From positions 1 through 38,325 of the forward strand of contig CAZPQQ010000026.1 of NCBI GenBank assembly GCA_964588665.1: a stretch of 38,325 nt of DNA, read 5' to 3'. Numbering within the stretch: position 1 is the first letter of the stretch; every line of letters starts with the position of its first letter. This DNA is from UBA2160 sp964588665. Lineage in GTDB: Bacteria > Chloroflexota > Dehalococcoidia > Lucifugimonadales > UBA1123. Below are positions 31,377-38,325 of this stretch, one piece after another. The notes beneath the pieces are model-generated. The model was given only the letters and a program-made list of their open reading frames with translations. It had not been told where the DNA came from and made no database searches. A program made the translations under genes and the position numbers.

Positions 31377-32096
31377 CTACCGCTTCACTCCAACGTGGAT
31401 CGCCACGGCGCCCATGGCCAGTGACTTGTATCGGACCGCCGTGAGGCCCGCGTCCTCCATGGCAGTGGTCAGCGCGTCGGGTGCCAGGAATTCGTCGACG
31501 GACTCCGGCAGGTACGTGTACGCTTCGCGGTCACCGGCAAGGATCGATCCGAGCCAAGGGGTGACGTATCGGAAGTGCAGCGGGACCAGCTTGCCGAGCG
31601 GCCCGCGGCCGTCATGCCGAAATATCTCCAGTGAAACGACCCGTCCGCCAGGTCGGATCACCCTCGTCATTTCATGCAAAGAGGCGGGGAGGTCGATGAA
31701 GTTGCGGATCCCGAACCCGACCGAAACGCATGCGAAGCTGTCGTCAGGAAATGGGAGTGAGTGAGCGTCTCCCACCGAAAACGATACGCGGTCGGACACC
31801 CCTTTTTGTTCGCCCTTGCGCCTGGCTATCTCCAGCATCGGCCGTGTAAAGTCCAGGCCGACGACGCTGGAGACGTCAGGGGATCTCGCCAGCTCGAACG
31901 CGAAGTCGCCGGTGCCGGCGGCCACGTCGAGAGCCGGGCCGGACAAGCCTTCCATAGCCATGCGCACCGCCATCCGGCGCCATGCATAATGGCGGCCGCC
32001 GGACATCACCGTGTTAACCAGGTCGTAACGTCGCGAGATTCGGGCAAACATGCGGGTGACGTAGCGAGCGCGTTCGGGACCGCTTAGCTGCGCCAA
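31377..32096 (-). CDS. ubiE: UbiE/MenG (COQ5)-family methyltransferase
   Basis: This C-methyltransferase family makes menaquinone or ubiquinone from the demethyl precursor using S-adenosylmethionine. ALDVAAGTGDFAFELA is motif I, VVGLDFTRPMLEIARRK is motif II, and the family signatures YDLVNTVMSGGRHYAWRRMA and SVGFGIRNF are intact, as is SLEIFRHDGRGPLGKLVP. It has 239 residues, the usual length. The start is TTG (32096) with GAGGA 9 bases upstream; no better ATG is available at the N-terminus. In a Chloroflexota host the product would be menaquinone. It is 58 bases after nnr. Confidence 0.9.
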   Translation of the reverse strand: MAQLSGPERARYVTRMFARISRRYDLVNTVMSGGRHYAWRRMAVRMAMEGLSGPALDVAAGTGDFAFELARSPDVSSVVGLDFTRPMLEIARRKGEQKGVSDRVSFSVGDAHSLPFPDDSFACVSVGFGIRNFIDLPASLHEMTRVIRPGGRVVSLEIFRHDGRGPLGKLVPLHFRYVTPWLGSILAGDREAYTYLPESVDEFLAPDALTTAMEDAGLTAVRYKSLAMGAVAIHVGVKR

Positions 32097-32154
32097 AACG
32101 TTGTCCTCGCCTGACGGGTTGCACCGGCGATACGGTCCGTTGCGTTCCCGAGCG

Positions 32155-33738
32155 TCATCGCGATGAAGAACCCAAGCCTTCGTCCGATTCGACCAAACCT
32201 AATCGCAAGTCCCGGATCACCCTGGGAAGCACGGGCAGCAGGTCGCTCGCGATCATGCCGGTGTCCCCCATGTCGTCTCGGATGCGTTCTCCGGCTAGGC
32301 CGTGTATGTACACGCCCAGCTTCGCGGCATCCCCCCGTGACAGGCCCTGCGAGAGCAATCCGGCGATGGCGCCCGCCAGAACGTCGCCGGTCCCCGCCGT
32401 CGCGAGCCCCGGGTTCGCGAACGGACTCAGCACCGCGTCGCCGTCGGGATGCGCGATCACCGTATGGGCGCCCTTCAGGACCACGACAGAGCGCCAACCC
32501 GATGCGAACAGCGTGGCGGTGCGCACCCGGTCATCCGGCGTACGGTCGCCTGTCAGGCGGGTCATCTCGCCTGGGTGAGGCGTGAGAATCGCGTCCGACG
32601 TCAAGCGCCTGTGCCAGTCGGCGATGCGAGACAGTGTGTTCAGCCCGTCGGCGTCGACGACCGTGGGGGGCAGATCGGCGCCGGCCAACAGCAGTTGCTC
32701 GACAAGCTCCTGCGTAGGCCGAGCCTGCCCGAGCCCGCATCCGACGAGAAGTGAGGCGTACCCCGACAGATTACGCAACACGACGTCTGCGGCCTCAGAC
32801 GAAACGACGCCTGGCGACGACTCTGGGAGCGGCAAGTAGGTCGGCTCCACTGCCTTGGACGCCACGGCGTTCACCAGGCTTTCGGGAATCGCCACCGTCA
32901 CCAGCCCGGCGCCGACACGGGTCGCCGCCGTTGCGGCCAGGTATGCAGCGCCGATGTAGTCCCTGGAGCCGGCCACGATCATGGTCTTGCCGAACGTGCC
33001 CTTGTGGGAATCGGACGGGCGTCTGGGCAGGGCGACGCGGGACCAGTCGGACGTGAGGAGCGTAAGGTCGACGTCCTCGTCCAGGTCCGGCGGGATTCCG
33101 ATGTCCACGACCTCCAGGCGGCCCGCGTGGTCGGCGCCAGGATGTGCGTAGTGTCCTCGTTTGGCGTAGCCGAGCGACACCGTGACGTCCGCGGGCACTG
33201 CCGAAGGGTCGACGGCGCCCGAGTCGGCGTCGAGGCCGGTGGGCGTGTCCAGCGCCACCAATGTCGGCCCCGATGGCATCGCGGTCGTCACGTGTAGCAG
33301 GTCGAGCACTCGCTTGATCGTGCCTTCGATGGGTCGGGCGCGTCCCGTGCCCAGGATGGCGTCCAGGATCAGGCGCGCTCCGGGCAGGGCGTTCTCCAGC
33401 GTCCGGAAGCCGTCGCCTCTCCGGACCAAAATCGCGTCGCCGATCTTGGTTTCGAGCGCCTCCAGCTTGGGGTTGGCCTGGCTTCGCTCCAGGCACATGA
33501 ACACCGTGACTTTGGCGCCCCAGTCTCGCAGGTGGGCGGCGGCCACCAGACCGTCGCCGCCGTTGTTCCCGGGCCCGGCCAGCACCACGATGGGTGCGCC
33601 GTCCAACGCGCCAACGTGATGCCGAACGCGCTCGGCGACGGCAAGCCCTGCGTTGTCCATCAACGTCTCGGTCGAGACCCCGGCGCGCTCCGATCGGGTT
33701 TCTATCGTGCGCATCTGCTCGATTGTGACGATTTTCAT
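32155..33738 (-). CDS. nnr: Bifunctional NAD(P)H-hydrate repair enzyme Nnr
   Basis: Nnr repairs hydrated NAD(P)H. The N-terminal YjeF epimerase domain (about 1-215) has GPGNNGGDGL (55-64) and LDAILGTG. The C-terminal ADP-dependent dehydratase of the ribokinase fold (about 225-510) shows KGTFGKTMIVAGSRDYIGAA, LTPHPGEMTRLTGD and ATAGTGDVLAGAIAGLLSQG, which includes the catalytic Asp. The length of 527 fits the fused form. It starts 4 bases after the LLM gene on the same strand. The C-terminus has an acidic-serine tail of no known function. Confidence 0.94.
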   Translation of the reverse strand: MKIVTIEQMRTIETRSERAGVSTETLMDNAGLAVAERVRHHVGALDGAPIVVLAGPGNNGGDGLVAAAHLRDWGAKVTVFMCLERSQANPKLEALETKIGDAILVRRGDGFRTLENALPGARLILDAILGTGRARPIEGTIKRVLDLLHVTTAMPSGPTLVALDTPTGLDADSGAVDPSAVPADVTVSLGYAKRGHYAHPGADHAGRLEVVDIGIPPDLDEDVDLTLLTSDWSRVALPRRPSDSHKGTFGKTMIVAGSRDYIGAAYLAATAATRVGAGLVTVAIPESLVNAVASKAVEPTYLPLPESSPGVVSSEAADVVLRNLSGYASLLVGCGLGQARPTQELVEQLLLAGADLPPTVVDADGLNTLSRIADWHRRLTSDAILTPHPGEMTRLTGDRTPDDRVRTATLFASGWRSVVVLKGAHTVIAHPDGDAVLSPFANPGLATAGTGDVLAGAIAGLLSQGLSRGDAAKLGVYIHGLAGERIRDDMGDTGMIASDLLPVLPRVIRDLRLGLVESDEGLGSSSR

Positions 33739-33742
33739 ATTG

Positions 33743-34660
33743 CTAGATTCTTCCGACGAGCCCTTTGAGCAAGTCCCTGGTCCGTCCGGTCGAGCCGTCT
33801 CCCGCGTCGAAGCTGTGCGCCAGGAAGTCCGTCGCCCCTGCGTCAGCCAGGGCCCGGAGCTGGCCTTCCACCTCGGCCTCGGCGCCTATGATCGCAACCT
33901 CCGCCGGGCTTTCCACGCCCTCGATGTCGAGCATTCTTCTGTAGCTGGGCAGCGTCCTGTAGTTGCGGAACGTCGCCGCCGCCGTCTCCATTGCGGCCCG
34001 CCTGTCGTCGGTGACGCAGATGGGCACGGCAACGCAAACCCTCGGGGCCGCTCGACCGGCCTCCCGCGCCGCCTCTGTGATTCGCGGGACTATATGTGTC
34101 TCGAGAGTCTTCGGACCGACCATCCACGTTACGGTTCCGTCGGCCTTCTCGCCGGCAAGACGCAGCATTCGCGGGGCCAGCGCCGCGATGCAAACCGACA
34201 CCGGGTCGGTGGTCACGCGTTGGATCTCGCCCGACACGCGAAACATGTCGCCGTCGTAGTCAACCGTTCCTGTGTCGAGGAGAGACCGCAAGACGGTCAG
34301 GTACTGCTCCATATGACGAACCGGGGCTTTGAAGTCGAGGCCCCACCGGCCCTCGACGACCGGCTTATGCGACACGCCAATGCCCAAGACCAGCCTGCCG
34401 TTCGTGGCGGCCTGCGCGGTGACGGCCTGGAGCGCCAGCATGGTCGGGTGGCGGGGGTAGGTCGGAACGACGGCCGTGCCCAACTCGATTCGATTGGTGC
34501 GTTGTCCCGCCAGCGCCAGGAAGGTCAGCGCGTCCAGGCTCGATATCTGAGCCATCCAGTAGCTGTCGAAGCCGTCGTTTTCCGCGTCGACCACCTGTTG
34601 TATCTGTGCGTCCAATGTGGCATCCGGCGCCATCGTGCTGGTCATCGTGCCTATCCGCAT
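33743..34660 (-). CDS. LLM class flavin-dependent oxidoreductase
   Basis: This luciferase-like monooxygenase-fold enzyme uses FMN or F420. The strand and loop segments MRIGTMTSTM, GFDSYWMAQISSLDALTFLAL, LGTAVVPTYPRHP and GRLVLGIGVSHKP are typical of the F420-dependent LLM group, which includes methylenetetrahydromethanopterin reductase-like and SAR202 flavoenzymes. The ATG at 34660 gives 305 residues and has GGAGAGG upstream; the frame is open much further but that stretch overlaps the small broken gene. Its precise substrate is unknown. It is coupled with nnr (4-base gap). Confidence 0.88.
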   Translation of the reverse strand: MRIGTMTSTMAPDATLDAQIQQVVDAENDGFDSYWMAQISSLDALTFLALAGQRTNRIELGTAVVPTYPRHPTMLALQAVTAQAATNGRLVLGIGVSHKPVVEGRWGLDFKAPVRHMEQYLTVLRSLLDTGTVDYDGDMFRVSGEIQRVTTDPVSVCIAALAPRMLRLAGEKADGTVTWMVGPKTLETHIVPRITEAAREAGRAAPRVCVAVPICVTDDRRAAMETAAATFRNYRTLPSYRRMLDIEGVESPAEVAIIGAEAEVEGQLRALADAGATDFLAHSFDAGDGSTGRTRDLLKGLVGRI

Positions 34661-34688
34661 GTGCCTCTCCGCTTCGGTCGTCGTTGTG

Positions 34689-35234
34689 TCAGGCACCCTC
34701 TTGGTCGCGCGTCCACTGTCGTGCCGCGGCTCTCGCCGCGTGTCGGTTGGCGGCGTCCATGCCGCGTGTGCGTAGGTCGACGGCGGACTCGACGTCCGCC
34801 GGACTGCGGCCCGGGCGCTGGACCTGGCCCCGGAACGCATCGATGTCTTTGCCGAAGGCCGCCCGCCAGCCGTTGGTCCGGTCGAAGGCCGGACTGGTCT
34901 CGATCACTCCAACCTCGTTGAATCGATCCATGAACTAGGTGTCGGCGAGCGACTCGCCGTTCCAGATGAACACACGCTTGTCATTGCCGAGGTTGTAAGC
35001 GCTGATCAGCTCAAGTGAAGGCGGCGGTTCCCCCTGCCATATTGTGGCCCAGAGTTCCGGGTCATGCGAGCGGTCGGATGTGAGAATAGATACGAAAAGC
35101 AATATCGTCCTCCGTTTGCTAATGTTCTGATTCGCAAGTTCATTGCAAAATTCGCGTCGCAGCATGCGACGGGTTGGTGGTTCGACAGGCTCACCACGAA
35201 CGGAAAAACACACCGCCCCGTTCGCCCTGATCAT
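34689..35234 (-). pseudogene. DUF3303-like gene split by an in-frame TAG, 5' end in a repeat
   Basis: Two short frames lie in the same phase, separated only by TAG (34937-34935) and TTC before an ATG at 34931. Read through, the product gives LELISAYNLGNDKRVFIWNG, then ESLADT, stop, FMDRFNEVGVIE and SPAFD. This parallels the intact small protein at 21630-21932, which reads ESYADLQFINSHYFGWLVID. At the stop that relative has Gln, so a single C to T change (CAG to TAG) explains the break. The N-terminus is made of the dispersed repeat (SVRGEPVEP at 35177-35227). The part after the stop could still be translated from ATG 34931 as an 80-residue protein, but no ribosome binding site is seen. Confidence 0.6.
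35177..35227 (-). repeat. Second copy of the dispersed 51-base repeat
   Basis: On the minus strand this copy matches 8635-8685 at 46 of 51 positions without gaps. The strongly kept part is the palindromic core at 35177-35203. It forms the beginning of the broken small gene's reading frame. Confidence 0.8.
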
Positions 35235-35277
35235 AGACTTTAACTACTAAAGGTGATGTTTACTTACATCATCAGGC

Positions 35278-35339
35278 GTGGGCCTGAAGGCCCAGCGCAC
35301 CTGTTATCGCGGATTGCTCTGGCCCTTCAGGGCCAAGCC
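35278..35339 (-). repeat. Second copy of the palindromic repeat
   Basis: Read on the minus strand it starts with the 25 bases shared with 15218-15242. A spacer of about 21 bases and a second palindrome (GGGCCTGAAGGCCC on the plus strand) follow. It lies between the broken small gene and acpS. The remaining part of the gap, 35340-35504, has no gene or named element. Confidence 0.8.
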
Positions 35340-35504
35340 AAAACAGCCCATCAATTTGTTAATGTCCATTATCGGGGAGCCTTTCGAAGGGCTGCTGAGT
35401 TACTCCCGGTGTTCAGCGAACTTCGAGGGCAGAATCTAGCCCAACACGATACCTATCTCCCTGTGGAACTCTCCCGATTCCAATCAGTGACAAACCTCTT
35501 CGCC

Positions 35505-35906
35505 TCACGCCGGTTTGCGCGCACGGGGCAGGATGTTGCCGTGCAGGCTCTCGCCCACGACCGACGCCACCGCGTACTCCTTCGAATGCGACAGAGAAAG
35601 GCCCAAGGACGACACTCCGAGCCGCTCCGATCGCGCCAACGCGGTGCCGTGCAGCACGATCTGGGGCGCCTGTCCCCTGCCGCGCGTCACCTCGATGTCC
35701 CGCCATCGCACCCCGCGGACCCCGGTGCCCAATGCTTTCATCACCGCCTCTTTGGCTGCGAACCGGCTGGCGAGTTGCGGCGCGCGTCCTCGGCAATAGG
35801 CGATTTCGCCCTCAGTGTAGATCCGCCGGAAGAACCGCTCGCCGTATCGCTTCGCCACGCGCTCCACGCGTTCGATCTCGATTATGTCCACGCCAGCGAT
35901 CAACAT
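35505..35906 (-). CDS. acpS: Holo-[acyl-carrier-protein] synthase
   Basis: AcpS transfers the 4'-phosphopantetheine group from CoA to apo-ACP. The 133-residue product has both family signatures: GVDIIEIERV with Asp7 and SRFAAKEAVMKALG with Glu53, the Mg2+ ligands. LSLSHSKEYAVASVV is the third conserved segment. The ATG at 35906 has CAGAGG 5 bases upstream and matches the usual start; 14 further in-frame residues exist upstream. It is divergent from folD. Confidence 0.93.
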   Translation of the reverse strand: MLIAGVDIIEIERVERVAKRYGERFFRRIYTEGEIAYCRGRAPQLASRFAAKEAVMKALGTGVRGVRWRDIEVTRGRGQAPQIVLHGTALARSERLGVSSLGLSLSHSKEYAVASVVGESLHGNILPRARKPA

Positions 35907-36090
35907 CGTAGCCTCTGAATCGGTAGTTGTGGTGTCTTCTGTCCCCAACAGTCATGAAACGGCGCTCGGCATCGAGGTGCAGCGCACGCCAAGATGTGGC
36001 CGGATCAACCGCCCGACCAGTCCCCTGAAGATCCATCTCAACGGAGCGCCGCTTCGTCATGCGAGCCGGGTTAATTATATTACCGCTTCG

Positions 36091-36138
36091 AGTCTCATTG
36101 GAAGCGTCCTGCCTAAATCCCCTATGTATAATGAGACT
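36091..36138 (+). promoter_or_regulatory. folD promoter region with widely spaced inverted repeat
   Basis: A consensus -10 TATAAT lies at 36127-36132, directly after TG, but no good -35 is present. AGTCTCAT (36091-36098) and ATGAGACT (36131-36138) form a perfect 8-base inverted repeat that brackets the promoter and covers part of the -10. This could be an operator with two sites or an RNA stem. The gap between acpS and folD (35907-36175) shows nothing else but an AT-rich GTTAATTATATTAC at 36070-36083. Confidence 0.45.
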
Positions 36139-36175
36139 GTCTGTGACTCATCGTTGAACAGCAAGAGGTGACGCC

Positions 36176-37063
36176 GTGACGGCGAAAGTGATTAATGGCA
36201 CGGAAATGGCAAACTCGGTCAGAGCCGAGGTCGCGGACGGAGTCGCCGAGTTAAAAGATCGTCACGGATTCACACCTGGCCTTGCGGTCGTGTTGGCTGG
36301 TGACGACCCGGCGTCGATGGTGTATGTTCGCCACAAGGAACGCGCCGCCATCGAGGCCCGCATGATCTCTCAGATAGTCACACTGACGGCGGACGCCACC
36401 GAGGCCGACGTCATAGCCGAGGTCGATCGCCTCAATTGCGATTCCGGCATCCACGGCATCCTGGTGCAACTCCCGTTGCCGGGCCATATCGACGCCAGGG
36501 CAGCGACCGAAGCGGTCCTCCCTGAAAAAGACGTGGACGGGCTCCATCCCTATAACAAGGGTTTACTCTTGGCCGGAACGCCTCGGTTCGTGCCCGCGAC
36601 CCCCGCCGGGATTCAGTATATGTTGGTCAACTCGGGGTTCGACCCGGAGGGCAAGCACGTTGTCGTTTGCGGACGAAGCGACATCGTCGGCAAACCTGTC
36701 GCGAACCTGCTCATGCAGAAGGCGCCCGGCGCCAACGCTACCGTCACCATCTGCCACACAGGCACGACAAACCTGGCGGAAATCACGAGGCAAGCAGACA
36801 TCCTGATTGTCGCCGTGAAGCAGCCGCGGTTCATCACCGCCGACATGGTCAAAGACGGCGTGGCCGTCATCGACGTGGGCATCAACCGAATACCCGCTCC
36901 CGAGAGGAAGCGAGGCTCCAGACTGGTCGGCGACGTGGAATACGAGTCGGTGTCGCAAAAAGCCGCCGCGATCACCCCGGTCCCGGGCGGCGTCGGACCG
37001 ATGACGATCGCGATGTTGTTGCGCAACACGCTAAAGGCCGCTCGTTTGACCGTCGAGGGTTAA
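36176..37063 (+). CDS. folD: Bifunctional methylenetetrahydrofolate dehydrogenase/cyclohydrolase
   Basis: FolD interconverts methylene-, methenyl- and formyl-tetrahydrofolate. The 295-residue protein has the catalytic set Tyr50, Lys54, Gln98 and Asp121 at the same numbers as the E. coli enzyme. The motifs VQLPLPGHID and TPVPGGVGPMTIAMLL are intact, and CGRSDIVGKPVANLL is the NADP-binding loop. The start is GTG (36176) with AAGAGGTG 5-7 bases upstream. It is preceded by a TATAAT -10 and divergent from acpS. Confidence 0.95.
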   Translation: MTAKVINGTEMANSVRAEVADGVAELKDRHGFTPGLAVVLAGDDPASMVYVRHKERAAIEARMISQIVTLTADATEADVIAEVDRLNCDSGIHGILVQLPLPGHIDARAATEAVLPEKDVDGLHPYNKGLLLAGTPRFVPATPAGIQYMLVNSGFDPEGKHVVVCGRSDIVGKPVANLLMQKAPGANATVTICHTGTTNLAEITRQADILIVAVKQPRFITADMVKDGVAVIDVGINRIPAPERKRGSRLVGDVEYESVSQKAAAITPVPGGVGPMTIAMLLRNTLKAARLTVEG

Positions 37064-37144
37064 TCTCCGGATGATCCGGCGATCTGGGCGCCTGACTAGG
37101 CCGGGTCGTGAAGGCCGGGCAATTGATGTAACATCGGGACTACG

Positions 37145-37825
37145 ATGAGGATGGCCAACGAAGAACCCACACCCCAGACGATGCCATTTACCGTACGCCC
37201 CATGGCGGCGGAGGACATCGCGCAATCAGCGGAGGTCGAACGGGACGCGTTTCCCACGCTCTTCCCGCCGACGTCATTTCGACGTGAACTCAGCAACAAG
37301 CGGGCGCGATATCTCGTCGCCCAACGCTTGGACGGCAACGGCGTTGCGCCTCCGCCACATACACCCCCGTCACGCCAAGATCCGCTCATCGGCCGGCTCG
37401 TTCGACAGATCTGGCGCAGGCGAGGATCGAGTTGGGCGCCAGGCCAGAACTTCATCACTGGTTTCGTGGGCATCTGGTACATGGTTGACGAAGCCCACAT
37501 CGTAGCCATCGGCGTCCGGTCCGCATACCGAGGCCTGGGCGTAGGAGAGCTGATGTTGATCGCGTCCATCGAGCAGGCGCTTGAGATGGACGCTCGGGTT
37601 GTGACCCTGGAAGTCCGGGTCTCCAACCTTGTCGCTCAGAACCTCTACAAGAAATTTGGATTCACCGAACGCGGGGTCCGAAAAGGCTACTACACCGACA
37701 ACCGCGAGGACGCGTTCATCATGACGACGGACCCGGTTCAGTCCGACCCGTTTGGGGAGCGCTTCACACGGCTGGTTGGCGAACACCGGCATCGCTGGGG
37801 CGAGGCCAACCGAAAACTGTTCTAG
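37145..37825 (+). CDS. RimI-like GNAT N-acetyltransferase with internal insertion
   Basis: This GNAT-fold acetyltransferase resembles RimI, which acetylates the N-terminus of ribosomal protein S18. The acetyl-CoA motif A reads AYRGLGVGELMLIASIEQA, and the C-terminal segment has VTLEVRVSNLVAQNLYKKFGF with the family's Asn and Tyr. At 226 residues it is longer than RimI (about 150): a Pro- and Arg-rich stretch of some 45 residues (about 62-106) separates strands 3 and 4, and a basic tail is added. No good ribosome binding site is seen before the ATG at 37145; GATGTAACATC, a palindrome, lies just upstream (37125-37135). M13 (37181) is an alternative start. Confidence 0.8.
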   Translation: MRMANEEPTPQTMPFTVRPMAAEDIAQSAEVERDAFPTLFPPTSFRRELSNKRARYLVAQRLDGNGVAPPPHTPPSRQDPLIGRLVRQIWRRRGSSWAPGQNFITGFVGIWYMVDEAHIVAIGVRSAYRGLGVGELMLIASIEQALEMDARVVTLEVRVSNLVAQNLYKKFGFTERGVRKGYYTDNREDAFIMTTDPVQSDPFGERFTRLVGEHRHRWGEANRKLF

Positions 37826-37889
37826 CTCGAACCCCGCGAGGCCCATTCTCATCTAAACCAACATACGCGCACCGGCGTTGGAGGAGGAT

Positions 37890-38325
37890 GTGGAGATATC
37901 GGTCTCGAGAATTATCTTGTTGGCGTCCGCGGGGTTGTTTCTGCTGGTGGTGTTCGTCCCCGGTTTCCGCCACGAACTCCAGCGACAGTTCACCGGGCTG
38001 ACCAGCGGCTCGGAGACGATCACGTTGTCGATGAACCACGACGGCGAGTCCGGTCCCTCATCGGGCGAGGCGCCCCAAGAGCTCGAAATCATCACGTTGC
38101 TTGGGTTCGACGCCATTCCGGCCATCTTGGACCCGATATTCGTTGACGCTGTCGCGGCCGACCGTGACATGAAGCCGACTGAACTCGTGCTGGGCCTGTC
38201 GATCAACGGCGACTCGCGCGCGTATCCGATCCCGATGCTCAGCTCTCACGAGATTGTCAACGACGTTGTGGGAGGCGAACCCGTCGCGGTAACTTGGTGA
38301 CCGCTCTGCTTCTCGGCCATCGTGT
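37890..38325 (+). CDS. DUF3179 family protein, partial, with in-frame TGA at the CPLC motif
   Basis: The protein starts at GTG 37890, with GGAGG 5 bases upstream, and an N-terminal signal anchor ISVSRIILLASAGLFLLVVF. The body then resembles DUF3179: TELVLGLSINGDSRAYPIPM, LSSHEIVNDVVGGEPVAVTW. In this family the next residues are normally CPLC. Here codon 137 is TGA (38298-38300), and the frame continues PLCFSAIV, the typical family sequence, to the window edge. Three readings are possible: selenocysteine (a UPLC site), a nonsense mutation that ends a 136-residue fragment, or a sequencing error. Because the TGA is exactly at the first conserved Cys, I favour selenocysteine. I recall, but cannot verify, that some members are annotated as (seleno)proteins. 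The SECIS region is cut off by the window end. Confidence 0.75.

Noticed and set aside
1..38325. tRNA, rRNA, CRISPR arrays, insertion sequences and phage genes
   Set aside because: Looked for cloverleaf T-loop words, regular repeats with spacers and transposase or integrase motifs; none found by eye.

Overview
The window looks like a piece of a GC-rich chromosome from a free-living bacterium with strong catabolic expansion. I infer a Chloroflexota lineage of the SAR202/Dehalococcoidia kind. The grounds are four family III CoA-transferases, an LLM-type flavin oxidoreductase, HyuA/HyuB, a PuuE-like deacetylase, a Gfo/Idh/MocA oxidoreductase, several MFS carriers and a DUF3179 protein side by side. 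No rRNA, tRNA, CRISPR array, insertion sequence or prophage was seen. The taxonomic call rests on gene content only.

Region 1 (1-13.1 kb) is acyl-CoA and central carbon metabolism. Two translationally coupled CoA-transferases (165-2530) are followed by a crotonase-fold protein lacking both usual glutamates, with an operator-like palindrome upstream. Then come a URO-D-like protein, a SorC-type regulator divergent from a PEP synthase, and a third CoA-transferase. A Fic AMPylase follows, then a small unknown protein and a fourth CoA-transferase. Two of the four CoA-transferases lack the catalytic aspartate.

Region 2 (13.2-21.5 kb, plus strand) starts with a PAC2-family protein. An overlapping run follows: methyltransferase, PuuE-like deacetylase, bPH-like membrane protein, then cupin. 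Next are threonine synthase and a Gfo/Idh/MocA oxidoreductase. A two-gene membrane module with its own promoter sits between that oxidoreductase and a decayed second copy of its C-terminus. The methyltransferase carries an in-frame palindromic repeat, a second copy of which lies near 35.3 kb.

Region 3 (21.6-29.3 kb, minus strand) is a hydantoinase/oxoprolinase-type cluster. In transcription order it holds a small membrane protein, MFS carrier, possible leader ORF, hyuA, two tandem DUF5678-like proteins, a retropepsin-like protease, hyuB and a NifU-like domain.

Region 4 (29.4-38.3 kb) is more housekeeping. On the minus strand are an LLM oxidoreductase, Nnr, a UbiE/MenG methyltransferase, a SnoaL-like protein and an MFS exporter, preceded by a small gene broken by an in-frame TAG and fused to a dispersed repeat. 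acpS is divergent from folD, which is followed by a RimI-like acetyltransferase. The last gene is a DUF3179 protein. Its reading frame meets a TGA exactly where the first cysteine of the family's CPLC motif should be, and the frame then continues with family-like residues to the window edge. This candidate selenocysteine (UPLC) site is the most interesting observation here.
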